Shown here: positions 35,332-46,154 of the stretch, piece after piece | Layout of the letters: the number at the start of each line of letters is the position of its first letter | Position numbering within the stretch: the stretch's first letter is position 1 | Source of the DNA: Apricaphanius iberus | Lineage: Eukaryota; Chordata; Actinopteri; Cyprinodontiformes; Aphaniidae | Reading direction: 5' to 3' | DNA length: 64,000 nucleotides | NCBI GenBank assembly: GCA_028564705.1 | Contig: JAPXFQ010001391.1 | Coordinates: 496,001-560,000, forward strand | Position numbers and translations under genes: made by a program | Notes under the pieces: generated by a model | Told to the model about the DNA's origin: nothing | The model's input: the letters and a program-made list of their open reading frames with translations, nothing else | The model's database searches: none

Positions 35332-38274
35332 TAATGTTCTCTAAAAATCAGGGTTAGGGTTACCTTTCTCAATAGGAAATAGGAAATAATATGAATTAAT
35401 AGGAAATTAATTCAAGGGTTTGAATAGTTTTGAAAGCCACTTTACATCAATAAATTGTTACAGATTGCTCCTGTGTAATTAGAACTCATCTAACACTTCA
35501 TCTTATTTTCTGTTAGCACGGCAATCATTTGAGTAAATTTATAATTCTAAGAGACCCTGTACCTTACATATTTTTTTCCAGATTTATAACACAGCAGCAC
35601 AAAGAACACAAAAAATAAGAAATACAGACAGTGGGACCAAAAGAAGCCAGTGCAAATTAACCCACCTCAAGTTCTTCACTTTCTATCTACTATAAACAAA
35701 GCAATCAGCGACCATCATAGACACAATTATGAGATAATTACATCAAATCAGAAATTTTCTGTCTTGTTTTTTTACATGTCTTACAAGAGTCCAACCACAT
35801 ATTACAACGAACAACATGAACCCCCTCCTCCACCTTGCAAGCCCCCATCCTCTGTATAACCAAAATCACATTTATGTCTTCACTACACGTGACTAAATAA
35901 ATGCGCAACTATGCAAAATGCACACGGATTTATGCAAAAGGTTATTCATGCGACTGTGCGCTCTTTCTGTCACACAGAGTCATCCTCTGCCCTCCCAGAG
36001 GTTGTCTTAATTAGCAGCCTAGTCGTCTCATGGCAACACACCCGTCAATCTCCCTCCATGCAAGCTCGCATTAATTAACTGATCTAAATGGGAGTGTGTA
36101 GTGAAGTGACACAGGGTGCAGATTCTGTTGCCTTTTGTAAAAAAAAATAAAAAATAAATAAAATAAACTTGCCTGATTTGACTCCAGATATATTTTTTTC
36201 ACTCTTCCCAGACTTCTTGTTCATTCTCCTACACATCCTTTAGAGTATTTGATTACAGTTATCAATGCAGGCAGACTCTTCCTGCTGCCAACTGGCAAAC
36301 CAGCGTACCCCTGAGCCCAAATGGCTTGCTGGAATTGGTACTGACGGCCATTTCACAACACAGTCATCAATATGAGCAGCTCCATGGGGAAGAATCTCTC
36401 TAAATATTAGAATCAGAGCAACTCTGAAGGTTTCACAAAATATAGAGTAAAAAGAAATGTTGCATAGGAACCTACTCAAGGTACTCAGGTGTAGCCTACT
36501 TTAAGTATTTTCCTGACTGTAAAATTATAACTGGTTAAGTCAGAGTTACATCTCAGAGTCAGGCAGCTAGATATTGAGTTAAAGCAAAAATGAAATTTCA
36601 TTACAATAAAATGAAATGTGAGAAACTTTCTTTAAAGACATTTTTTTTAAACTAGTTCTGTCCCTAAGATAATTATTTCTGAGTTGGTGGAATATTTAGA
36701 GTAAACTTCCCTCTTTTGAAAACCTAGTTTTGATCAAAATTGATTGACTTTAATATACTATTATCTCAGCTGGATCAGGATATAGAGTATAGCTTTTTAA
36801 AAGATTGATATTATGAGTCCTCAATAAAAGCCAGCTCTCAATACCTGTTGTAGGTTTGTTTTCTGTGATTTTGTCTGCCACACCGCAAATAACCTGTGGC
36901 CATGCTTTGCACAGCCAATGTATTTTTTTTACAACCACAGTCACATCTCTGCTAGCTTAAATGTATCATACAATATGTAATTTTGCTGATCAAAGCAAAG
37001 CCTTTTTCTTCTGAATTAGACCAGAATATTATCAAAGAAAATTAGATATTTAACTGGCTGCTGCAGCTCCCTGTCTGTATCATGCCCTAAAATGCTCCAG
37101 ACAGCTCTTACTGTAGAACAGATAGCTACAGCTGAAACACAAGTCATTAAATGTCCTGTTTAATACATAACACTTCTTGTACAAAAGAGGAGAAACACTT
37201 TCTGTATGTTTGGTCTGCACATGCAACCCTGCTGAAATATGTTTCGAGCTATATGCATCTTCATCCAAAGTAAAATGAGTATTGTACAAACATGCAATCA
37301 GAGAGGAAGAAGCCAAGCTTCAAAAGAAATAGGAAAAGCCAGGTTGCTATTTGAAATGCATTCAGGTATAATTCAATTATAGACAAAGTATATAATTTTG
37401 GGAGACTTTTCCTGAGTTCTGGTGAAATTTAGATAGCAGGTTTGGGCATACTGGCCGTTGTTACATTTGGAGGAAAAAGTAAGAGTTTGTAAGTCTGAGA
37501 ACACCAACCTAATTGGTGAAGTATAGACAACAACATCAGGTTTCTGTGATTCTGCTGCAGGAGGAACTGACAACATAGATAGGATCATAATCAAACAGCA
37601 GCATATGGAAATATTTAGACAACATATTAAGACATCAGCCAGGAGGATAAAGTTCAGGTATAAATGAGTTTTTGGTCGAACAATGACCCTAAGAATGCCA
37701 CTATTATTCTACTATATGCAAATACATAATAAAAATACTTTTTAAAAATGATTTTGGTCACCAGATAGGTAATTATCTGGTTTGAACATTATCTTTCTGT
37801 GGACCTGTTATTAATAATATATCTCCCTCCCCTTACTTTAAACCTAAACTGAACTTTAAACTCTCATACTAAACATCAACGTTAACTTTAAAAGCAAACC
37901 TTAGTCCTGTACTCATCTTAGTTGATGCAGTCTGCGAGGCTTCTTGAAGGGTATGTAGTTGGAATAAAACCATAGCTGCAGGGTCTTGGAAGGTACCCTC
38001 AGGGCATCTCTTGTGCTGCTCATTTATAGCTAGGAAGAATAAAGTTCATCATAGTGACCAAGAAAAAAGATTGAATGCCCCACATTCAGCCCCCGTATAT
38101 ATTTCAGCACTCTTCCACTATATTTTATTTTCCTGTGACAGGGAATTGACTGCTATCTCTGCTTTCTCTATCCCAATTACAAATGTCATTGTCTCATGTG
38201 GTGTTTCAGGGGACATTTTGGAGGAATCATGGTGATGCGGTCAAAGCCTGATTAAAGTACACATTAGGGGTGAA
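35332..38274. other. Long stretch without recognised genes
   Basis: Largely unique AT-rich sequence, apart from the candidate element at 35880-36120 and a degenerate (TAAA)n-like run near 36140-36170. Confidence 0.3.
35880..36120. promoter_or_regulatory. Candidate conserved noncoding element
   Basis: Balanced-composition island in AT-rich DNA with CACGTGAC, two near-octamers (ATGCAAAATG, TATGCAAAAG), CTTAATTAGCAG and GCATTAATTAACTG. These are homeodomain/POU-type sites packed in about 200 bp. Inference from motif content only. Confidence 0.25.
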
Positions 38275-38980
38275 GTGAGATCTCATGACATTATCTGGAT
38301 CAGTCATAGATGGGGTCTTGGAGTATTTATTGATCTGCCAGCCATTCCTGGAAAAGTTCACCACTCTTCCATGTTTTCTCGATTGTGGATAATTGGTGCA
38401 TTTCCACCATCAGAAATTCAGGGTTATTTTACCACCACATTTCTCCAATTTACGGGGCCAGCTTAAAAAGGCAATTTCTGAGTCATTTCAGGAGCCAAAC
38501 CAGTAGCAGTCTTAGGGTATGTACTCCTAAATGGCCCAGTAGAGTCCTTGGGAGGGACCTGTGGTTAAGTCCTGCCAATAGGTTGTAACTAGGAGGGAAA
38601 TGAGCAGACAAAACAAACAACTTTGTAAAATAAGAAGAGCTGCTGGTGAAGCAGTTTATAACAACAAAGCAAACAGAAACAGGGCAGCTATCCCTGCTTC
38701 TTCCATGTGATCTCTTGATATTCTCTGCTTCTGTGGTTGATCAGTTACACTCAATTCCAAAAGGATTGAGATATGCAGACATCTTAGCTAATTCTCTAAA
38801 GGGCCAATTTGGTATGGAGAGGAGCAGAGCAACAGATTAACCCTGAAACACAAAATTCAAGTAAAATGAACCTGAAGTTCTGATAGTGGAAACACACCTC
38901 ATGGTTCTCACTGGACTCCTGAAACAGATTTGAAACCCTTTCCAGACTGATCGATGTCAGTGACTCTCTGAAATATATTG
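38275..38980 (-). mobile_element. Tc1-like transposase N-terminal relic, interrupted
   Basis: On the minus strand 38975-38864 reads TDIDQSGKGFKSVS, like the first helix-turn-helix of Tc1 transposase (EIYQSGKGYKAISKAL). The next domain part, resembling IIHKWRKHGTVVNLPRSGRP, appears only at 38420-38330 as RKHGRVVNFSRNGWQINK. About 440 unassigned bases (38426-38863) separate them, probably a later insertion. No catalytic domain was found. Confidence 0.55.
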
Positions 38981-39189
38981 AAATTTTATTTCCTTGGAGA
39001 AAATAAAACGGGAAGTTTGTTAAGAAGCATATGGCCGTTTCTATTTATTAAAAAGCTGTTTAACCATACACACAGTTACTGTTAACATTACATTTTTGGT
39101 AGGGCTCCTAAACGACTGTACAATTTAAAATAAAATAATGTAGTTCTGTTACAAGGTTGCTGCAATTCTATAACAGTAACCTTAATAAA

Positions 39190-39285
39190 ATTAGAGTAAA
39201 ACATTAACAAAATCAGAGTAAAATGTTAACAAAATCATAGTAGAACTGTAAGAAAATTACAGTAAAACTGTAAGAAAATTACAGT
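39190..39285. repeat. 22-bp minisatellite
   Basis: Four full 22-bp units and a partial fifth, diverged around ATTACAGTAAAACTGTAAGAAA. Related GTAAAA/TTACAGT sequence continues on both sides. It lies between two Tc1 N-terminal relics. Confidence 0.8.
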
Positions 39286-39394
39286 GGGGTTACCGTAAAA
39301 ATTAAAGTAATTGGCTGGCAAGCCTAGTGGCAATAATATACTGTAAATATAACAGTCATTTTTTTATACAGTTGTAAACATTTTCACAGTAAAA

Positions 39395-39545
39395 TTACCC
39401 TGAGGTTCCGATAGTGGAACAATGTCTCATAGTTCTCACTTTGCCACACTGGACTCCTAAAGCCATAGAAACAGGCTTTAAAACTCTTTTCATACTGATA
39501 GATGTCAGTATCTCTGCTTGCTCTTAAATTTATTTGAGTTACTTT
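39395..39545 (-). mobile_element. Second Tc1-like N-terminal relic
   Basis: On the minus strand 39530-39440 reads TDIYQYEKSFKA, then a degraded continuation, homologous to the relic at 38864-38975. Both copies continue with a shared segment (plus strand 'gatagtggaa' and 'ctcactggactcct'-type sequence), so they are copies of one family rather than independent fragments. Confidence 0.5.
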
Positions 39546-40595
39546 CTCTTCTCTTTTGTTTTTGTCGTACTCACAAAGGTGTATTAGCTGGCAGTAACGT
39601 TACAATTAGCATCTGTTATGTGGCTGCTTTAAGGCATGAAACTAAGTGTATGAGTCTAAACTAATAACAATATTTCAAAGCACAATTTGAGAGGAGTGAA
39701 AAAAATACCTAAAAATAATACCTATATAAAATCTTTAAGCAAGTATATCCTACACAATTTAAAAATTCTTAAGAGCACAGTAATTGATTAATAAAATTGT
39801 TACTCTATTTTTGTTACAAAAATATGGGTTGTCTGTTTTCTAAAAATATTGCTAAAATCTTGTATCATCTGGTTTACCCAATATTGTGTATTGTCTCATT
39901 TTGTCATTTGAGCTGTGGGGGTAAAGCTGAACCCAAATACGGTAAACACACAAATAATGTGTTTTTTACAAATACTTATTTCAAACAAATACTTCAAAAA
40001 ATATTTGTTTTCGGGAGCAAGAAAAAACTTTATATCAAAAAACTGCATTTCCTCATGAGACAGCAGTGCATGCGCCTTAGATGAAAAGTAAGTGACGTTT
40101 AAAAGTAGGGAGGGTTGTGGACACAGCTACTGCTCCACAAAGCAGCAGAAGACCTCGGCTGATCGAAAAAATGACTTAACTGCACTCGACTTTTTTTGAT
40201 TAATAGATTACCTTAAATTGGCTAGGAAGCTGAGTTTGATTGCAGCATTAGTATTAACTCTGTAGACGGCTGCTGTCATGTTCTGTCCGTGCTCTGTTTA
40301 CGAAGTTCTGTTAGGTCAATAATTTAGACAATAAACTGTTGACAGAGTTAACATTTGGTTAAAAAGGTTAAAAAAAGCCTGGTGTATTTGGGTCAAATTT
40401 TGTGGACTTGTGGGAGTTATTTTGGTACGTTTAAGTCACTCTCTCTTTTGCAGACGGCAGAGGCATAGATATCGAACTGTCAACGTGTGATGCATAATCA
40501 CGTGCATCTAAAAGAATCCTTTCCTGATAGTCTGCCCCCTCCCCACAAGCATCAATCCCTCCACAAGTACTAAATCACCATCAGAGCCATTGGGT
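39546..40595. other. Stretch without recognised genes
   Basis: AT-rich sequence. A 95-residue plus-strand frame (39797-40084) has no recognisable domain. Confidence 0.3.
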
Positions 40596-40830
40596 GACTG
40601 TGGCTCAGTGGTAGAGAAGTTGGCTTGCATAGGTTCAATTCCAGCTTCCTCCAATCACATGGCAATGTGCCCCTGGGCAAGGCACTTAACCCCAAAAATA
40701 AATTCTACATTGTCCTACCAATGTGGCTATTGGTATGTGAATGGGTGAATGTGGCTTCAGTGTAAAGCGCTTTGAGTGGTCAGTATGAGTAGAAAAAAGT
40801 GCTATATAAGTTCAGTCCATTTACCATGTT
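40596..40830 (+). mobile_element. tRNA-derived SINE
   Basis: GTGGCTCAGTGGTAGAGAAG is an A-box-bearing head and AGGTTCAATTCCAGC the B box. The body shows 'tgtgcccctgggcaagg' and 'cacttaaccccaaa', then 'gtgaatgggtgaatgtgg'. The tail is 'gtaaagcgctttgagtgg', then 'gctatataagttcagtcc' and CATTTACCAT. This is the standard layout of percomorph SINEs with an L2-type tail. No clear target duplication was found. Confidence 0.8.
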
Positions 40831-42742
40831 CTGCCCCTGTTGGATGAAATAATGGCTATTGTTCTTATCAATTACATTTTTTGTTATGTGGTCATTGCTG
40901 GTTAAAAAAAACCCATCAACCAATACTGCATATCAATAATTATTATAATGTTTAATTAAATGCAATGTAAATTAGAAGTGTAACATGAAAAAAATTGATT
41001 TTTACTTTTATTTAGAATTTTCTTGGAATGCAAATACTATTCCCCCCTCAACAAATATAAATACAGATACAAATACGAGCCTCTTTGCACATGCCTACTG
41101 AGCTAGATGAGTTTAAACCCTGACTATACAGTTTGCTGTTGCTGTGGTAATCCTTTTTTTTATTAAATCCTTTATTGTTTCAGCTGAATTTTTGGAACAA
41201 AAATCTGCGATAAATCTTGTAACAAAATCAAAACATCTAGGAATTAAAAAAAGAAATAGAAAAAAATATATATTCCATCTAATATATATTGCGTTTCTGT
41301 CTTACAATATGGTCAATTTATTTCCTTAAAATGTAACATGGAATCAAGGAGAAAAATCTATGTGCAAATTTTGATGTTTCATGTAATAGTTTATATACTA
41401 AATAAAAATAGCTGCCATTAAATAAGAGCCATACATGAACACAATATGCACTTACTGCATTCGTTGCTCACAACCTTTTCATGTTTGACCTCGATCACCC
41501 AGATCCGATGTGGGCTGTAAGGATTCATAAAATGTATGTTCATTTTTGGGAAAGATTATGAGTTTATTACAGCAATAATAAATAAAGTATTTAAGATGTC
41601 TGTTTAACATTGTCATGTAATTTACTATTAATTTGCTAATTTTTAAGAAAGTTTCTGAAAGTATTGCTTGTTTCTTGTGAGTTTTTTAGACACTGTCAAA
41701 TAAATTACAGCTTAGAAGTCATAAGAAATAAGATTAGGGAATAGAATCAGCCATGACAGTAAATAACTGGGAACCTGCTGAAGCTCAAGCCTGAACGATA
41801 ATGTTCACTCATTTATCTCTCAGACATCCAATATTATTGGAACAGCCACCTTCTCAACACACACAGCTAAGGTTTAAAGCTGTGTCCCTCCCCCGTGAAA
41901 TACCCTGGCTTTCCAAAATGGCCTGCGGAGACCAGTTTCACAGTATGTGGCTAATACTGGTTTTATCTGAGTTATATTGGCCTCTCTGCTTGCACCACTG
42001 CATCCATGCTGAGAAGTTCTGAGCCACAGGATGGAGATGGCAACAAGGGGAGGAAGCCAGGGGAAGGAGAGGGTGGGGTAGAAACATCAGCTTGATGGAA
42101 CTGATTTTGCTTTCTAACCTAAGTGTTGTGGCTAAAGCACACACAAAAACTGTTTTTGATGCTTCAAAGAACAATACTGACAAACAGTGACAGACAATTT
42201 GTTTTCTTTAGATTTTATCCCACTGTATCCATAACAAACTCCCCATTTTCATTTATTAAAAATAAATAAACCTTTACTGCAACCTTATACTCTTTGTTCA
42301 ACCTGAAAATAAATGATTTGGTAGAACTTGTTTTTTTTACAGATAGGAAGACAAACTTCCTCAGGTCCATAATTCCCACAGCAGTCAATATTGTGACTAA
42401 TATTGCCTTACAACTGCATCATTTCAGATGTATCCACTTTCCTTAGTAAAGGCTGATGGGTGGTGAAACATTGGCTTTAATGGGCAAGAGAAAGAGGAAG
42501 ATGAAAATAGTGACCAAGAGTTTTCTGGTAAGCTGATGTATGCTTATTTTCTACCTAGGTATGTTACTATTGCATTGGTGCTGTACTGCTGAATTTCAGC
42601 CATAGTTTGAAAAAAACATGCTCAAACAAAAAAAAGCACTCAGGGAATGCAGACCTCCACCAGGGCCAGTCATTCACCTTCACACCCAACCCCATTTTGT
42701 AATCCCATTTTAAATTGAGGTACTTTTCATATCAAATGTCCC
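40831..42742. other. AT-rich stretch without recognised genes
   Basis: No coding pattern or transposon end recognised. Confidence 0.35.
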
Positions 42743-42745
42743 TTA

Positions 42746-43276
42746 CCGTACGTACACACCAAAAGCAAATTAAGCAAGCGGTGAGTCAGGTTTACATGTT
42801 ATGTCAATGGAGGAGTGCGATGACGTGCGGCAGGGGGTCCTGCTTCAAGTCAGAAGCAGATTTACGTCACGAAAAAGCTTTTCTGCCTGATTCGCACGAA
42901 CAATTCGCACTACAGATGCAATGAAAAATTCGGTGTTTATGAGAGGGTGCTCGCTGCTGTTTATGGATCCCTCCGCCGTAGCTAGATTGTATCTGTAGCT
43001 CACCAAACCCGAGCGTAGGTCTCTGTTTTATCGGAGGCCAGGCCGAACACGTAATCCACTCTGTCCTCCGTCAGATCGGAGACCATAATCCATAATCCAC
43101 TGGCAGCTACACTCTGGCCCCAGCTCTGCTGAAGGCCAGTTCGCGTGTGAAAATACCATATTTGAAGCACGTCCAGTTGGCTTCGTACACGCCTCTAGGT
43201 GCGAATGTGCACGCGAACAGCTAGGCGCGAGTCGCGCTTTTTATTCGCTCCCATCGCGTTTGGTGTGGACACAGGG
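42746..43276 (+). mobile_element. PIF/Harbinger-type MITE (family A), copy 2
   Basis: A 531-bp element starting CCGTACGTACACACC and ending GGTGTGGACACAGGG, flanked by TTA at 42743-42745 and 43277-43279. It shares both ends and the 'atggatccctccgccgtag' to 'gcgaacagctaggcg' interior with copy 3, but lacks a central block that copy 3 has. The right TTA is also the left flank of copy 3. Confidence 0.7.
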
Positions 43277-43279
43277 TTA

Positions 43280-44437
43280 CGCTGTGTCCACACTAAACGC
43301 GATAGGAGCGACTAGAGCTTCAGGTTTACATGTAAAGTCAATGGAGGAGCACGATGAAGCGCGACTTGGGGTCCCGGGACAGTTCAGAAGCAGATTTGCG
43401 GCGCAAAAAAGCTTTTCTGCCTGATTTGCGCGAACAATTCCCGCTACAGATGCGATGGAAAATTCGTGCTGCATTTTATGTGGTGCATTTTGTGCATTCG
43501 TCTACCGCTCGAGTTGGAAAAATCTGAACTCCAGCGTCAAATCGTGCCGCGACAACCAATCAGGGGACAGAGTTTCAGTGATTCTGTGACTGTCATGGAG
43601 GCTGTGACAGCCTCAGCAGGACATGGAGGAAATACTGATAAACACCGTGGCTAATCACCCCGAGCTACATGACGGAAGCAGTTTGCTATACAGAGACAGA
43701 AATAAAAAAAAAAAAATAGGTTAAACTATTTAGACAGGAATGCTCTTAAGAGGTTTGTGGGTGGCTCTTAAAAGAGCTGTTGTTGCTGTAAAAGCACCTC
43801 TCGGCCTAGAAGTCAGCCTTGAAACGGCCTCCTCACCTGGTTTCCTGGTAGCAGCTCCCACAAAACGTCCCATGCTGCTCAAATACTATAAACTTTTATG
43901 AACCGCAGACGGATGAACAGCTGCTCAGAAATGTATTTGGTGTGTCGGCAGGCGAAGTTTGGATCTTCCCGGCACAAACTGGGCAAGCAGGTCACGTTAT
44001 CCAGGCGGCGAGGAGCCGGTGTTTATGAGAGGGTGCTTGCTGGTGTTTATGGATCCCTCCGCCGTAGCTAGACTGTATCTGTAGTTCACCAAACACCCAG
44101 TCCGAGCTCTACCTGAGGCCAGGCCAAACAAGTAATCCACTCTGTCCTCCGTCAGATCGGAGACGATTATCCATAATTCACCGGCAGCAGCACTCTAGCC
44201 CTAGCGCCACTTAAGCCCAGGCCGAACACGCAGTCCTCCATCAGCTCGGTCCATAATACACAGGCAGCTGCACTCTAGCCCCAGCTCCGCTGAAGGCCAG
44301 TTCGCGCGTGAAAATACAATATTTGAAGCGTGTCCAGTTCACTTTGTACACGCTGCAAGGTGCGAATGTGCACGTGAACAGCTAGGCGTGTGTCGCGCTT
44401 TTTAGTCGCTCCTATCGCGTTCAGTGTGGACACAGCG
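43280..44437 (+). mobile_element. PIF/Harbinger-type MITE (family A), copy 3
   Basis: A 1158-bp element, the longest of the family here. The terminal repeat CGCTGTGTCCACACTAAACG has one mismatch against its partner over about 34 bases. Left flank is TTA (43277-43279); right flank is TAA (44438-44440). The interior contains AACCAATCAGGGGACAG (about 43554), the 'agcttttctgcctga' segment and two 'ggatccctccgccgtag'-like blocks. It abuts copy 2 and the family C element without spacer. Confidence 0.7.
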
Positions 44438-44440
44438 TAA

Positions 44441-45235
44441 GGCTGCATTCACACCTGATAGTCCGGTAGAGTTGGTTTTATTGGGTGGCAAAATTGCAAC
44501 ATTGTTGCTGTTTTTATCTGGTGCAGCTTGCAGTCACTCTTGCTTGTTATTATCAAAAAGTCCAGAGCTTTGAGCAACTGCTACAATGTTCTGGTACTCC
44601 GTACCAATCCGTAACAATTTCACCTCTCCACCTGTAGAGCTGTGCTTCCTTATGCCAGGGGAAACTTCCTGTACAGTTGAAAGTAAACAAAGACGGAGTA
44701 CCAGAACATTGTAGCAGTTTTAGGATTTAACTGTTGTGTTTGGCAAATGTCTCTGATAAATATTGAAGCAGTAATTTAGGATGAACATAGAATGAGGCGG
44801 AGGACTATGGAGAATGTTGTTTTTTTATACAAGACGGCTGAGAAAGCTCCATATGAGCAGAGTGCAATGAGTAGCACCACCTGAATACAACTTCCAGCAC
44901 AGATGGCCTCCTTATACAGATTTTGAGCAAGGTACGTACAAGATCCAGCATTTATCTATCCAGCATGCATGGTTGTTTAGATCATATTTAGCCAGGGTAC
45001 CCTGTACGATAGTCTTCTTCCTACTTTTGGTCCATTTACCATTCACACATGCAATCGAGCAGAGTTCATTTCAATAAACCGAGACCGACAATTTTAGGCG
45101 GACTAGAGTTCTTTGTTTGGTCCCAATCAGGGTTTCGATTGCCCATTCACGCCTCCCCAAACAAACCGGACTTTCCTGGCAAACGAACTAGAGTTAGATT
45201 CAAGCGGACTTAACAGGGCTGGTGTGAATGCACCC
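44441..45235. mobile_element. PIF/Harbinger-like MITE (family C) with internal hairpin
   Basis: Ends GGCTGCATTCACACC and GGTGTGAATGCACCC form the terminal repeats. The left flank TAA is shared with copy 3 of family A; the right flank is TTAAT. Inside is a perfect 26-bp inverted repeat (44577-44602 with 44693-44718) around a 90-nt loop. No transposase was recognised. Assignment relies on TIR style and TAA/TTA flanks that do not match exactly. Confidence 0.6.
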
Positions 45236-46099
45236 TTAATGAGACGCGGGGCTGTTTTTGTGCTTTCACTGAACTCTTCCTGCAGAAAGCAGATTTGGGG
45301 CTTCTGTGTGAGGCAAGACACTTGTGAGCAGTTTGACATGGGAGGGGAGTCGAGGTTAGCACCCTTGATCAGTGGGTGGATACCCACTTCATGTTGGATC
45401 AATCCCAGAATTTAATCAGTTGTTCTCTGTCCCACTGTGGAGATTTAATCTAAATCAATCCATAGTTTTTTTAGTTACGTTGCTAACAGAGACAGACGGG
45501 CACAAAAACGTTAACTCCTGGTAAAGGTAAAACTAAAATAAATATTCAGAATACTGTCTTTCTGATGTAAATATGTAATATTACAACATGAACACATCCG
45601 GCCTATATTCATATGTACCCTATACAGGCCCAGCCTCATGGGCGGGCCAGGGCGGGCCGGGCCCACCCATGACGAATCACAATGTCTCGTTCAGATGTAT
45701 TGGCCCAAGACAATCAGCGGGTGCTATAGCTTACAGGCAGTATAGCCAGAGGTAGTCTTTACTCATGACTCTGAAATAATATCAAATGAACACATGCATT
45801 TCATCTCACTAAGCTGAAAATCCTATTTTTAATTTCCCTAATGTTTTATAAAGGCTTTTTCCACAGAGCTTGTATGTCATTTATGAGTAAATTCTTTACA
45901 AACAGAGCTGAAATGTTAAAAATGTTTAGTTTTTTTTCTGAAAATATTTGTTTTCAATAGAAGTTCATGTAAAATGCCCTAAAGTTTCTGGAGATAATTT
46001 GTTTTAAACAGATTATATATTACACATAGTATAATATAATGAATTGCTGATTTATTTAAATTTATATGTTTTGTTTGTAATCATGTGGTTTCATTAGCA
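45236..46099. other. Stretch with a possible transposon terminus
   Basis: About 45630-45690 contains the GC-rich GGGCGGGCCAGGGCGGGCCG and CCCACCCATG, like the end of a fish hAT element, but no partner end was identified. The rest is AT-rich and unassigned. Confidence 0.3.
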
Positions 46100-46154
46100 T
46101 CTTGAATTGCCTTGTGTTGAAAGTGTGCTATACAAATAAAATTGCCTTGCCTTG
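46100..46154 (+). repeat. L2-type LINE 3'-tail fragment
   Basis: CTTGAATTGCCTTGTGTTGA, then GCTATACAAATAAAATTGCC and TTGCCTTG, nearly matches the tail at 10051-10106. No coding part remains. Confidence 0.7.

Noticed and set aside
39190..39285. A CRISPR-like direct-repeat array
   Set aside because: The 22-bp units are contiguous with no unique spacers, and the genome is vertebrate.
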